This document shows positions 10,482-21,326 of a stretch of DNA of 64,000 nucleotides, in pieces. Where the stretch lies: the NCBI RefSeq assembly GCF_009909145.1, contig NZ_JAAAPJ010000001.1, forward strand, positions 248,001 through 312,000. Direction: 5' to 3'. The notes under the pieces are model-generated. The model saw only the letters and a list, made by a program, of their open reading frames with translations. It ran no database searches and had not been told where the DNA came from. The stretch comes from Corallococcus silvisoli. GTDB taxonomy: Bacteria; Myxococcota; Myxococcia; Myxococcales; Myxococcaceae. How positions within the stretch are numbered: the stretch's first letter is position 1; each line of letters starts with the position of its first letter. The translations under genes and the position numbers were made by a program.

Positions 10482-12041
10482 CTACTGGCCGAACAGCGTG
10501 CCGGCCTGGGCGAGCCAGTCGGTGACGTGGCCGGGGAGGATGCCCAGCAGGACGACGGCGACGGTGGAGATGACCAGCGCGGCCTCGGTGCCCCAGTTGC
10601 GCTCCAGCGGCTGCGCGCCCTCGGGGATGGGGTGCATGAACATGTAGACGACGACGCGCAGGTAGTAATACGCGCCCGCGGCGCTGGAGAGCACCGCCAC
10701 CACGGTGAGGCCCACGAGGCCCACGTCGATGGCCGCCTGGAAGATGAGCAGCTTGCTCATGAAGCCCACGGTGGGGGGGATGCCGCCCAGGGACAGCATG
10801 AAGGCCGCCATCGCGAACGCCCAGCCCGGACGGCGCTGCGCGAGGCCCGCGAAGCGCTCCAGGTCCCAGGCGGTTCCCTTCTCCTCGTCCTCGCGGCGCT
10901 CCAGCGCGGACACCATCGCGAACGCGCCCGCCGCGCTGAAGGTGTACGCCAGCAGGTAGTAGAGGATGCCGCGCAGCGCGTCGGAGCGGGCCACGTCCAG
11001 CGGCGTCCCACCCGACAGCGAGGACGCGGACAGCAGGCGGAAGTGCTCGCCCGGCGCCGCGACGAACAGCGCCGCCACGCCCAGCAGCAGGTAGCCCGCG
11101 TGCGCGATGGACGAGTACGCCAGCATGCGCTTCACGTTGCGCTGCGGGATGGCCATCAGGTTGCCGGCGACCATCGTGAGCAGCGCCAGCGTGGCGAACA
11201 GCATCAGCGGCAGCTTCGGGTCCATGCCCTTGCCCACCGTGAGGAACACGCGCACCAGCGACGCGAACGCCGCCGCCTTCACGCCCGCGCTCATCAGCGC
11301 CGTCACCGGCGTGGGGGCACCCTCGTACACGTCCGGCGTCCACATGTGGAACGGCACGGCCGCCACCTTGAACGCGAAGCCCGCGGCGATGAGCACCGCG
11401 CCCACGTAGACGAGCGCCGGCGACGTGGCCAGCGCCTGCTGCAGCGGGCCCACCATGTCGTTCAGCTTCGTCGTGCCGGTGGCGCCATACAGCAGCGCCG
11501 TGCCGTACAGCAGGATGGCGGAGGAGAAGGCGCCCAGGATGAAGTACTTGAAGCCCGCCTCGCTGGGACGGGTGCCGCGGCGCAGGTACGCCGTCAGCGC
11601 GTACGTCGCGATGGAGAGCACCTCGATGTTGACGAAGATGGTGATGAACTCCGACGACATCGCCAGCAGGCTCATGCCCGCCGAAGCGAAGAGCATCAGC
11701 GCGTAGAACTCACCGCGCTCCGCGCCGCGCTTGCGCAGGAAGCCCACCGCGCTCAGCGCCGCCAGCGCCAGGCCCACGCTCACCACCAGGGTGAGGAAGC
11801 TGGAGAAGGGGTCCAGCACGCCGAAGCCGAGGAACACCTCGTGCGGCGGCTCGAACATCAGGCCCACGGCCACGGCGCCGCTGGCCGCCGCCGCCACGAC
11901 GGTGAGCACCGCCTGGTAGCCGCGGGACGCCGTCGCGGAGAGGAACACCTCCGACAGCAGCAGGACGGAGGCCGCCACCACCATGATGATGGCGGGCAGC
12001 AGGGGGAGGAAATCCGCCAGGGTGAGATTTGGCAGGTTCAT
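10482..12041 (-). CDS. nuoN: NADH-quinone oxidoreductase subunit N
   Basis: A 519-aa antiporter-like membrane subunit of complex I, about 14 hydrophobic segments, opening MNLPNLTLADFLPLLPAII. Family features include EVLSIATYALTAYLRR and the proton-channel region SAGVKAAAFASLVRVFL. The broken-helix region KRMLAYSSIAHAGYLLLG is also present. Last gene of the nuoEFJKLMN operon, 15 nt after nuoM. Its 3' end faces the pxr region. Confidence 0.96.
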   Translation of the reverse strand: MNLPNLTLADFLPLLPAIIMVVAASVLLLSEVFLSATASRGYQAVLTVVAAAASGAVAVGLMFEPPHEVFLGFGVLDPFSSFLTLVVSVGLALAALSAVGFLRKRGAERGEFYALMLFASAGMSLLAMSSEFITIFVNIEVLSIATYALTAYLRRGTRPSEAGFKYFILGAFSSAILLYGTALLYGATGTTKLNDMVGPLQQALATSPALVYVGAVLIAAGFAFKVAAVPFHMWTPDVYEGAPTPVTALMSAGVKAAAFASLVRVFLTVGKGMDPKLPLMLFATLALLTMVAGNLMAIPQRNVKRMLAYSSIAHAGYLLLGVAALFVAAPGEHFRLLSASSLSGGTPLDVARSDALRGILYYLLAYTFSAAGAFAMVSALERREDEEKGTAWDLERFAGLAQRRPGWAFAMAAFMLSLGGIPPTVGFMSKLLIFQAAIDVGLVGLTVVAVLSSAAGAYYYLRVVVYMFMHPIPEGAQPLERNWGTEAALVISTVAVVLLGILPGHVTDWLAQAGTLFGQ

Positions 12042-12056
12042 GGAGTCTTTCGGGGC

Positions 12057-13748
12057 CTACTCGCGCACGGCGAGCGGCGCGGCGGGAACGGAGGGGCGGG
12101 CCGCGGCGGCGGTGGAGGGCAGCGACATCACCTCCACGCGCAGCTGGTCGTCCTTCGCCTGGGGGGCGCTCGGAGCGCCCACGCTGGCGCGCGCCACGTA
12201 GCGGTCCGTGGACGGAGCGATGCGGTCCAGGAAGGGCTGCGGCATCAGGCCCATCACCGCCACCAGCACGATGAAGGGGGCCGTGGTGAGCATCTCGCGC
12301 AGGTTCATGTCGCGCAGGTGCTGGTTCTCCCGGTGCGTGATGCCGCCGAAGAACACCTTCTGCACCATCCACAGCATGTACGCCGCGCCCAGGATGACGC
12401 CCAGCGTGGCGAACACGCCGAAGGGCAGGGGCAGGGTGCTCTTGAAGGTGCCCATCAGCACCAGGAACTCGCCGATGAAGCCGTTGGTGCCCGGCACCGC
12501 CACCGACGAGAACGTGATGATGACGAACGCCGCGGTGAACACTGGCATCACCTTGGCGATGCCGCCGTAGTCCGACATCAGGCGCGTGTGGCGGCGCTCG
12601 TAGAGGAAGCCGAACAGGAGGAACAGCGCGCCCGTGGACACGCCGTGGTTGAGCATCTGGTACGCGCTGCCCGTCGCGCCCTCACCCGTGACCGCCAGCA
12701 GGCCCAGCATGCAGTAGCCCAGGTGGCTGACGGACGAGTACGCGATGAGCTTCTTGATGTCCCGCTGCGCCAGGCACATCAGCGCCCCGTACACGATGCC
12801 GATGACGGACAGCACCGCCAGCACCGGCCGCGCCGCGTGCGCCGCCACCGGGAACAGCGGGATGGCGAAGCGCCAGAAGCCGTAGGTGCCCATCTTCAGC
12901 ATCACGCCGGCCAGGATCATGGAGCCCGCCACCGGCGCCTGCACGTGCGCGTCCGGCAACCAGGTGTGCACCGGCCACATGGGGACCTTGATGGCGAACG
13001 CCAGCGCGAACGCGGCGAACATCCACGGCCCGTAGGTGTACAGCGTGGCGGCCAGGCCCGTGAGCGACGCGCACGCGCCCTCCGGCCCGCTGCTGCACGC
13101 GGCCAGCTGCTGATTGGCGGCGAGCAGGTTGTTGTAGAGCTGCCCGTAGTCGAACGAGCGCGTGCCCGGCCCGCCGCTGATGAAGTACACGGCCACGATG
13201 GCCACCAGCATCAGCAGGGAGCCCACGAGCGTGTAGAGGAAGAACTTCACCGCCGCCATGCGCCGGTCCTCGGCGCCCCACACACCCACCATCAGGTACA
13301 TGGGGATGAGCATGGCCTCGAAGAAGATGTAGAAGAGCAGGACGTCCATCGACGCCAGCGCGCCCAGCATCGTCGTCTGGAGCACCAGCAGCGCCAGGTG
13401 GAACTCCTTGATGCGGTGCTGGATGTACGTGGTGGAGGCGAGCACCACCAGCGGGCCCAGGAACACCGTGAGCAGCAGCAGGCTCACCGCCAGCCCGTCC
13501 ACGCCCAGGTGGTAGCTCATCCCGAACTGCTGGAACCAGGGGACGCGGTACTCCATCTGGAACTCCGCGCCGGAGGGCTCGAAGCGGAAGTACGCCCAGA
13601 CGCCGAACGCCAGGTCCAGCAGCATGCCCACGAAGGTGATGGCGCGCACCTGCCCGTGTTCGGAGGCAGGCAGCATCAGCACCAGCGCCGCGAAGACGAG
13701 CGGCAGGTAGATGACGACGTTCAACAGGTGGGTGTCGAAGAAGCTCAT
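12057..13748 (-). CDS. nuoM: NADH-quinone oxidoreductase subunit M
   Basis: A 563-aa antiporter-like proton-pumping subunit of complex I. It has PVAGSMILAGVMLKMGTYGF (with the channel lysine), KKLIAYSSVSHLGYCMLG and TNGFIGEFLVLMG, all typical of NuoM. The first part contains YHLGVDGLAVSLLLLTVFL, also conserved. Start overlaps the nuoL stop by 4 nt (ATGA). The C-terminal ~60 residues are an Ala/Pro/Ser-rich extension (ending SLPSTAAAARPSVPAAPLAV) beyond the usual membrane core. Confidence 0.96.
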   Translation of the reverse strand: MSFFDTHLLNVVIYLPLVFAALVLMLPASEHGQVRAITFVGMLLDLAFGVWAYFRFEPSGAEFQMEYRVPWFQQFGMSYHLGVDGLAVSLLLLTVFLGPLVVLASTTYIQHRIKEFHLALLVLQTTMLGALASMDVLLFYIFFEAMLIPMYLMVGVWGAEDRRMAAVKFFLYTLVGSLLMLVAIVAVYFISGGPGTRSFDYGQLYNNLLAANQQLAACSSGPEGACASLTGLAATLYTYGPWMFAAFALAFAIKVPMWPVHTWLPDAHVQAPVAGSMILAGVMLKMGTYGFWRFAIPLFPVAAHAARPVLAVLSVIGIVYGALMCLAQRDIKKLIAYSSVSHLGYCMLGLLAVTGEGATGSAYQMLNHGVSTGALFLLFGFLYERRHTRLMSDYGGIAKVMPVFTAAFVIITFSSVAVPGTNGFIGEFLVLMGTFKSTLPLPFGVFATLGVILGAAYMLWMVQKVFFGGITHRENQHLRDMNLREMLTTAPFIVLVAVMGLMPQPFLDRIAPSTDRYVARASVGAPSAPQAKDDQLRVEVMSLPSTAAAARPSVPAAPLAVRE

Positions 13749-15970
13749 GAAAGCACCTGCAGGAGGGCGTAGACCGCGCCGCCCAGGATGGCGAGCGCCA
13801 TGATGGCGGCGTAGGCCTGCGCGTCGCCCGTCTGGAGGCGGCGCAGCCCCAGGCCCACCTTCTCCGTGACGTAGGCGGTGCCGCGCACCAGCACCGTGTC
13901 GATGACCAGCGCGTCCACCACGCGGAAGAGGATGAAGGCCACGAACTTCACCGGCCGGATGAGGATGAACTCGTAGAGCTCATCCACGTAGAACTTGTTC
14001 TGGGCGGTGCGGCGCACCGCGCGGGCGAACGCCGGCACGGGCTGGCCCGCGCGCGAGGGGAAGTACTTCAGGTAGGCGAACGCCGCCGCCGCGCCGCCGG
14101 ACAGCGCCACCAGCCACGCGAAGAGGTAGTCCGTGATGGCCGGCGTGCTGGTGTCCAGCTTCACCGTCTCCGCCGCGCGCGCCACCGCCTCCGCGGGGCG
14201 GAGCACGGGGCTGAGGAAGTTCTCGAACACCGGCTGCATCCCGCCGCCCGTGCGGGGCATCAGGGGCAGCGCGTAGGCGAACGTCACGAAGCTGAGGAAC
14301 GCCAGGACGACCAGCGGCAGCGTCATGTGCCACGCGCTCTCATGCGCGTGCGGCACCTTGGCCTCCTTGGAGCGCGGGCCCGTGAAGGTCAGCAGGTACA
14401 CGCGCGACATGTAGAACGCCGTGGACGCGGTGATGAGCAGGCCCATCACGTAGACGAAGGTGGAGACCCACTCCAGCCCGTGCAGGTGGTTGTGGTGCAC
14501 GCCGTGGAAGATGGCGTCCTTGGAGAAGAAGCCCGACATGATGGGGAAGATGCCGGTGATGGCCAGCGTGGCGACGAGGAACGTGCCGTGCGTCCAGGGC
14601 ATCTCCTTCCACAGGCCGCCCAGCTTCTTGATGTCCGTCTCGTCCGCGTTGCCGTGCATCACGCTGCCGGCGCCCAGGAAGAGGCAGGCCTTGAAGAACG
14701 CGTGCGTCATCAGGTGCATCTCGGCGGCCCAGAAGACGCCCATGCCCACGCCCATGAACATGATGCCCAGCTGCGACACCGTGGAGTAGGCGAGCACCTT
14801 CTTGATGTCGTCCTGCGCGAACGCGATGAGCGCCGCCAACAGCGACGTGAGCGCGCCCACGATGGCGATGGTCGCCATGGCCGTGGGGGAGAGCACCAGC
14901 AGCGAGCTCATGCGGCAGAACAGGTACACGCCCGCCGTCACCATCGTGGCGGCGTGGATGAGCGCGGACACCGGCGTCGGGCCGGCCATCGCGTCCGGCA
15001 GCCAGACGTACAGCGGCAGCTGCGCGCTCTTGCCCGCGGCGCCCAGCAGGAAGAGCAGCATGATGGCGGTCATCACGCCGCCGAAGGTGTAGCCGGACAG
15101 CGGCCCGGCCTCGATGGGCGTGGCCAGCGACACCGCGCCGCCCGTGCCCTCCGGCAGGGCCAGGGCCATCTTCTCCAGGCCCTTGAAGGTGACGGGCCCC
15201 TTCTGCTCGATGCCCTGCGCGTAGCGGGCCCGCGAGCTGCTGGCGGCGTTGAAGTCGCGCGCGTCCGCCTGGCGGTTGAAGGCGCCCACCGTGAGGATGA
15301 GCAGGAACGTGGCGATGAGGAACGCGAAGTCACCGATGCGGTTGGTGACGAACGCCTTGCGGCCCGCCCACGCCTTCGCGCTGTCCGTGTACCAGAAGCC
15401 GATGAGCAGGTAGCTGGCCATGCCCACGCCCTCCCAGCCCACGAAGAGCAGGACCAGGTTGTCGGCCATCACCAGCGTGAGCATCGCGGCGACGAAGAGG
15501 TTCAGGTACGCGAAGAAGCGCCAGTACCCGTCGTCGTGCTCCATGTAGCTCGTGGAGTACAGGTGGATGAGGAAGCCCACGCCCGTGATGATGAGCAGCA
15601 GGATGCCCGACAGGTGGTCCACCAGCAGGCCGAAGTTCACCCGGAAGTCACCCGCGGCGAACCACGTCCCATAGTCGTGCGCGATGGCGTAGCGGATGAC
15701 GTCCCGCTCGAGGCCGAACGGGTTGGCCATGCTCACCACGCGCCCGCCGGCCGCGTCGCTGGTGGCCCAGAAGGCCAGCACGCTCAGCACGAAGGCGCCC
15801 GCGATGGCGGAGCACGCCACCAGGTGCACGTTGGCCCGGCCCAGCCACTTGCCGAACACGCCGCACACGAACGCGCCCAAAAGCGGCAGCAGGATGATCA
15901 ACCCCAGCGATGGTGCGAACACATCGGGGGGGATGGGTGCCGTTCTGAAGAATTCGACGATTCCGTCCAT
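13745..15970 (-). CDS. nuoL: NADH-quinone oxidoreductase subunit L
   Basis: A 741-aa subunit, the largest membrane arm component, with the long lateral helix expected after the antiporter core. Typical NuoL patterns are MADNLVLLFVGWEGVGMASY, LPLYVWLPDAMAGPTPVSA and KKVLAYSTVSQLGIMFMG. The segment after about residue 640 (VDELYEFILIRPVKFVAFIL) fits the C-terminal anchor. It is longer than the ~610-aa E. coli protein because of soluble loops, for instance around ADARDFNAASSSRARYAQG. Within the operon it follows nuoK by 25 nt. Confidence 0.96.
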   Translation of the reverse strand: MDGIVEFFRTAPIPPDVFAPSLGLIILLPLLGAFVCGVFGKWLGRANVHLVACSAIAGAFVLSVLAFWATSDAAGGRVVSMANPFGLERDVIRYAIAHDYGTWFAAGDFRVNFGLLVDHLSGILLLIITGVGFLIHLYSTSYMEHDDGYWRFFAYLNLFVAAMLTLVMADNLVLLFVGWEGVGMASYLLIGFWYTDSAKAWAGRKAFVTNRIGDFAFLIATFLLILTVGAFNRQADARDFNAASSSRARYAQGIEQKGPVTFKGLEKMALALPEGTGGAVSLATPIEAGPLSGYTFGGVMTAIMLLFLLGAAGKSAQLPLYVWLPDAMAGPTPVSALIHAATMVTAGVYLFCRMSSLLVLSPTAMATIAIVGALTSLLAALIAFAQDDIKKVLAYSTVSQLGIMFMGVGMGVFWAAEMHLMTHAFFKACLFLGAGSVMHGNADETDIKKLGGLWKEMPWTHGTFLVATLAITGIFPIMSGFFSKDAIFHGVHHNHLHGLEWVSTFVYVMGLLITASTAFYMSRVYLLTFTGPRSKEAKVPHAHESAWHMTLPLVVLAFLSFVTFAYALPLMPRTGGGMQPVFENFLSPVLRPAEAVARAAETVKLDTSTPAITDYLFAWLVALSGGAAAAFAYLKYFPSRAGQPVPAFARAVRRTAQNKFYVDELYEFILIRPVKFVAFILFRVVDALVIDTVLVRGTAYVTEKVGLGLRRLQTGDAQAYAAIMALAILGGAVYALLQVLS

Positions 15971-15995
15971 GGATGGGCTCAGGGAGTGACGGGAT

Positions 15996-16298
15996 TCAGT
16001 GCTTCATCGTCCGGATGTCGTCCACGTTCACGGAGCCGCGACTGCGGAAGACCGCGATGACGATGGCCAGACCGATGGCCGCTTCCGCGGCCGCCACGGC
16101 GATGACGAAGAAGGCGGACACGTGGCCCATGCCGTCGCCGTGCATGCGCGCGAAGGCCAGGAACGTGAGGTTGACCGCGTTGAGCATCAGCTCCACGCAC
16201 ATGAAGACGACCAGCGCGTTGGTACGCACCAGCACGCCGAACATGCCCATGCAGAAGAGCGCCGCGGCCAGCAGGAGGTAGTAGGTGATGGGGACCAT
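15996..16298 (-). CDS. nuoK: NADH-quinone oxidoreductase subunit K
   Basis: A 100-aa, three-helix membrane subunit of complex I. It contains the two conserved membrane glutamates of the family, in [11 protein letters not shown] and [11 protein letters not shown]. Family-typical length. Start ATG at 16298; it lies 25 nt from nuoJ and 25 nt from nuoL. Confidence 0.96.
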   Translation of the reverse strand: MVPITYYLLLAAALFCMGMFGVLVRTNALVVFMCVELMLNAVNLTFLAFARMHGDGMGHVSAFFVIAVAAAEAAIGLAIVIAVFRSRGSVNVDDIRTMKH

Positions 16299-16323
16299 TG
16301 GATTGTCCTGAAGGGCGCGAGGA

Positions 16324-16826
16324 CTAGATGCGGGACTTGGCCACGACCACCGCGCCCACCATGGCCACCAGCAGGAGCAGGCTGACCGCTTCGAAGGGCA
16401 GCAGCCAGGTGGTGAAGATGGTCTCGCCGATGGACGCCATGGTGCCGAACGTCGCCTGGGCCTGCGGACCCAGGCGCGCGGGCTGCGCGTCGATGCGGCC
16501 CAGCGTCACGACCAGCACGGCGAGCAGGCCCAGCGCGGAGGCGCCTCCCAGGATGCGCGTCACCGTGGGCCGGCCGCGGTGGGCCGCGTCACCCAGGTTG
16601 AGCAGCATGATGACGAAGAGGAAGAGCACCATGATGGCGCCCGCGTAGACGAGCACCTGGATCACGGCCACCGTGTGCGCCCAGAGGAGCACGTAGATGC
16701 CGGCCAGGAAGAAGAACGTCGACACCAGGGCCATGGCGGAGTTGATGGGGCTCCGCGCGGTGATGACCAGCCCCGCCGACAGCAGCGTCATCACGGCGAA
16801 CACGCCGAAGAGAACCAATTCGATGT

Positions 16827-16830
<4 letters not shown>
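16324..16830 (-). CDS. nuoJ: NADH-quinone oxidoreductase subunit J
   Basis: A 168-aa membrane subunit of complex I with five hydrophobic segments. The conserved TM3 region [20 protein letters not shown] is present, and the C terminus ends in [19 protein letters not shown]. The start overlaps the nuoF stop by 4 nt (ATGA). In most bacteria nuoG, nuoH and nuoI separate nuoF from nuoJ; here they are missing. Confidence 0.96.
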
Positions 16831-18167
<1,337 letters not shown>

Positions 18168-18207
18168 GGATGGATGTCCTAGGAAAGCGAGGGGGAGGAG
18201 GGGCGAC

Positions 18208-18738
18208 TCACGACAGCCGGGCCAGGATGGCGTCCAGCTTCGCCTGGGTCAGGCGCTCGTGGTGGTCCTCGTTGATCTGCAGGCAGGGCGCCGTCCCGCA
18301 GGACGCCAGGCACTCCGTCTCGCGCAGGGTGAACTTGTCGTTCGTCTCACCGGCGGTGAGCCCCAGCTTCTGCTCCAGGTACGCGAGCATCTTCTCCGCG
18401 CCCCACAGTGAACAGGACAGGTTCGTGCAGACGTCGATGACGTACTTGCCCGGCTTCTTGAGGTGGTACATCACGTAGAAGCTGGCGACCTCGTAGGCGC
18501 GCTCCGGCGTGACCTCCAGGTTCTTCGCCACCAGGCGCAGACCGTCAGGAGGCAACCACCCCTTGAGGTCCTGCAGCAGGCGCAGCGCGGGAAGCATGCC
18601 GGCGCTTTTGCGATCAGGGGGGTAGTGCGAGAGGATTTCCGCGATCCCCGCGTCGAACTTCTTCTGCTCTTCAGGAGTGAACAGGGGCTCCGCCATGGCG
18701 GGCCGTACGTATTGCCGCAATGGCTTCGTTGTCAACAT
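18208..18738 (-). CDS. nuoE: NADH-quinone oxidoreductase subunit E ([2Fe-2S])
   Basis: The 24-kDa subunit of complex I with a thioredoxin-like [2Fe-2S] domain. Ligands are visible as C-x4-C (VCTNLSC) and C-x3-C (ECLASCGTAP). It is the first gene of nuoEFJKLMN. Two starts are possible. ATG 18738 has GAGGG three bases upstream and gives 176 aa. ATG 18696 (MAEPLFTPEEQ) starts nearer the conserved domain but has no visible Shine-Dalgarno sequence. The operon promoter must lie in or near the 62-bp gap to the divergent gene at 18801. Confidence 0.94.
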   Translation of the reverse strand: MLTTKPLRQYVRPAMAEPLFTPEEQKKFDAGIAEILSHYPPDRKSAGMLPALRLLQDLKGWLPPDGLRLVAKNLEVTPERAYEVASFYVMYHLKKPGKYVIDVCTNLSCSLWGAEKMLAYLEQKLGLTAGETNDKFTLRETECLASCGTAPCLQINEDHHERLTQAKLDAILARLS

Positions 18739-18800
18739 AAACCCTCGGCGGTAGACTGGACCGCCATCAGCAAATTTCCGAGCGATTTCAACCCCTTGTT

Positions 18801-19553
18801 ATGAGCCCGGACCCTGCGGACCAGCGGCAGTACCCTCGTGTCCCCACCGTCCTCCGGGTGGACTACCCGCATGGGCGTCCACTCCGGGACGTGACGGAGA
18901 ACCTCTCCGCCGGAGGCTTCTTCGTCCAGACCGAGCAGCTCTTCGCGGTGGGGGATGAGCTTCGGCTTGCTCTTTCTTTCCCGGGACTGCTGGATCCGGT
19001 AGAAGTCGCCGGGACCGTGGCGTGGGTGCGCCTGGCCGCTCCCGATCAGCCGGGCGGCGTGGGCATCCGGGTGGAGAGCGAGCAGGACCGGCGGCGACTG
19101 GGTGACATCTTGACTGCGGCGGGACCAGAGGAGAGCGCGACGACCCCTTCCGAGCAGGACGGGTACCGTGTGCTCATCGTCGAGGACAACCCCCACATCA
19201 TCGAGATGTACAGCTACGTGCTGAAGAAGCTCGCGAGCAACGACCTGCACGGCAAGGTGCCGCTGGAGGTCCACTTCGCGCCGGACGGGCACCACGCGCT
19301 GCTGCGGCTGCGCGAGGACCGCTTCAGCCTGGTCATGCTGGACCTCTACATGCCGGTGATGGACGGCTTCGCCCTGGTGGAGCGCATCCGGGAGGAGGAG
19401 GCGCTCAAGGGCATCCCGGTCATCGCCATCTCCGCGGGCGGCAAGGAGGCCCAGGAGCGGGCGATGCAGCTGGGGGTGGATATCTACCTGCGCAAGCCCG
19501 TGCGGTTCGTGGAAGTGCTGGAGACGGTGAAGCAGCTCCTGCGCATCAAGTAG
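18801..19553 (+). CDS. PilZ domain - response regulator receiver fusion
   Basis: A 250-aa cytosolic signalling protein. Residues 8-105 form a PilZ domain with the c-di-GMP motifs R9-x3-R13 (RQYPR) and N34-x-S36-x2-G39 (NLSAGG). Residues 122-248 form a receiver with E128/D129, phosphoacceptor D181 in VMLDLYMPVMDGF and K232 in YLRKP. There is no output domain, so it should act by protein contact, joining c-di-GMP with a phosphosignal. This PilZ-receiver architecture is common in myxobacteria. The partner kinase is not obvious; the nearest kinase-like gene, 69 nt downstream, is Ser/Thr type. Confidence 0.9.
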   Translation: MSPDPADQRQYPRVPTVLRVDYPHGRPLRDVTENLSAGGFFVQTEQLFAVGDELRLALSFPGLLDPVEVAGTVAWVRLAAPDQPGGVGIRVESEQDRRRLGDILTAAGPEESATTPSEQDGYRVLIVEDNPHIIEMYSYVLKKLASNDLHGKVPLEVHFAPDGHHALLRLREDRFSLVMLDLYMPVMDGFALVERIREEEALKGIPVIAISAGGKEAQERAMQLGVDIYLRKPVRFVEVLETVKQLLRIK

Positions 19554-19622
19554 AGAAGACGCGGCTTCGTCGCACCAGACGTTGAAGCGCCGGGCAGGTG
19601 CCGCGTAGAGTCCGGCGCACCC

Positions 19623-21251
19623 ATGACGAAGCCCGCCATCCATCGTGACACCGTCAGTGGCGAGGCGCTGCTCATCCTGCAGAATCTGCGGGAGAACGGC
19701 CGCCTGGGACGCTCGAACAAGCTGGCCGACGTGAAGGCCGCCCTCGAACCGTCCGTCTCGCTGGAGTTCGACAACTACTTCTTCTTCCTGCGCAAGTTCC
19801 ACTACATCGCCATGGACCGCGAGGCCCAGCTCAAGCTCACCGAACAGGGTGAGCGGGTGGTGGAGGGGGACCTCCAGGACCGGTTCGCGTCGGAGGTCGA
19901 CGACTTCTTCGCGGATCAGCTCCTCCCGGCGGAGGACGCGACGCACATCGGCCGTCCGTTGGACGAGGACGAACCGATGAGCGTGCCGCCGCCGCCGCCG
20001 GAGCTGCTGCTGGACGAGGCGGAGGTGGACCCGTCGTCGGCGGGGGGCCCCTCGCAGTCGCAGGCGGGGCCGCCGCCCGTGCCGCCGTCGCGCACGCACC
20101 GGGTGGCGATGCCGGCCCTGGACCTGGCGCAGGTCGCCCCTCCGATGCCGGCGCCGCCCATCTCCACGCCGCAGCCCATGGCCCGCCAGGACGGGCCCGC
20201 GGAAGGCCGCCGGGAGACCTTCATCGGGCTGCCGCCCGCACCGGCCCCCCAGCCCGTGGCCGCGCCGGTCCCCAGCGCCCCCCAACCGCTCATCATCACC
20301 CCTCCGCTCGCCGCCGCGCCCGCTCCGATGCCCCCTCCCGCCACGACCCCCGCTCCCGCAGCCCCGGTTCCCAATGCCGCCGCCGCGAAGGGCTCCAGCG
20401 ACCTGGACCTGCGCTACCAGAAGTTCGACCCCATCGGCACGGGGCCGCTCGGCACGGTCTTCAAGGGTCGCTACAACGCCCTGGGGCTGGACATCTGCAT
20501 CAAGGAGCTGAAGGACATCTTCGGCTACTTCTCCTTCCTCCAGCGCGGTGAGGTCCTCAAGCGCCTGAAGAAGGAGCTGTGCGCGCAGGCGCAGGTGCGC
20601 CACCCGGGCGTGGTGCAGATCATCGACCAGAACGTGGACTCCGGGCGGCCCTACTTCGTCGTGGAGCTGATGCGCGGCAGCCTAAAGGAGCGGCTGGAGG
20701 CGAGCGGCGGCAAGGGCATTGAAGTGCCGCACGCGCTGCGCACCTTCCTGCAGCTGGCCTATGGCCTCCGGGCGGCGCACGCCGCGGGGCTCACCCACCA
20801 CAACCTCAAGCCGGAGAACGTCCTCTTCGACGCGTACGGAAACGCGAAGCTGGCGGACTTCGGCATGAGCCGCGTGGTGGAGGTGGACGCCACCAAGGGC
20901 ATGCCCCAGGTGTTCGTGGGCACCGGCGGCATGGTGTACATGGCGCCGGAGCTGATGAACCGGGGCGCCAAGGAGCCGGGCCCGTCCGCGGACGTGTACG
21001 GCCTGGGCATCCTGCTCTACGAGATGTTCACCGGGCAGATCCCGGGCCGCCGTTCGCCCCTGCCGTCGGAGGTGAACCCGGAGGCGCCCAGCGGCCTGGA
21101 TCAGCTCTTCGACAAGGCCACGCAGGACAAGCGGGAGCAGCGCTACCCGGACGTGGACGCGATGCTGGAGGACTTCTACAAGGCCTTCCCGGAGCGCGAA
21201 TACCAGGAGCGCGGCTCGCTCATCCTGTCCTCGGATCCGCAGCAGGAGTAG
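19623..21251 (+). CDS. Ser/Thr kinase-like protein, probable pseudokinase
   Basis: A 542-aa cytosolic protein. Residues 1-85 look like a winged-helix or other small helical domain (SGEALLILQNLRENGRLGRS to LTEQGERVVEGD). Residues 120-260 are Pro/Ala-rich linker. A protein-kinase fold follows from about 264. The Gly loop GTGPLGTVFKG, K294 (ICIKELK) and DFG (LADFGMSR, D412) are kept. The catalytic loop reads THHNLKPEN instead of HRDLKPEN, so the catalytic Asp is Asn394. That change usually abolishes phosphotransfer, though ATP binding may remain. It sits 69 nt after the PilZ-receiver gene on the same strand, so the two may work together. Confidence 0.85.
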   Translation: MTKPAIHRDTVSGEALLILQNLRENGRLGRSNKLADVKAALEPSVSLEFDNYFFFLRKFHYIAMDREAQLKLTEQGERVVEGDLQDRFASEVDDFFADQLLPAEDATHIGRPLDEDEPMSVPPPPPELLLDEAEVDPSSAGGPSQSQAGPPPVPPSRTHRVAMPALDLAQVAPPMPAPPISTPQPMARQDGPAEGRRETFIGLPPAPAPQPVAAPVPSAPQPLIITPPLAAAPAPMPPPATTPAPAAPVPNAAAAKGSSDLDLRYQKFDPIGTGPLGTVFKGRYNALGLDICIKELKDIFGYFSFLQRGEVLKRLKKELCAQAQVRHPGVVQIIDQNVDSGRPYFVVELMRGSLKERLEASGGKGIEVPHALRTFLQLAYGLRAAHAAGLTHHNLKPENVLFDAYGNAKLADFGMSRVVEVDATKGMPQVFVGTGGMVYMAPELMNRGAKEPGPSADVYGLGILLYEMFTGQIPGRRSPLPSEVNPEAPSGLDQLFDKATQDKREQRYPDVDAMLEDFYKAFPEREYQERGSLILSSDPQQE

Positions 21252-21326
21252 CCCCTCTCCGGGCAGGCGGGCCTCCACGCGAGGCTCGCCCGCTCCGGCT
21301 GGGACCTGTCAGACTGCGGCGCGCCC

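Noticed and set aside
10329..13772. Plus-strand open frame across nuoN and nuoM
   Set aside because: Its Arg/His/Gln-rich translation is the complement of hydrophobic complex I subunits. Not a gene.
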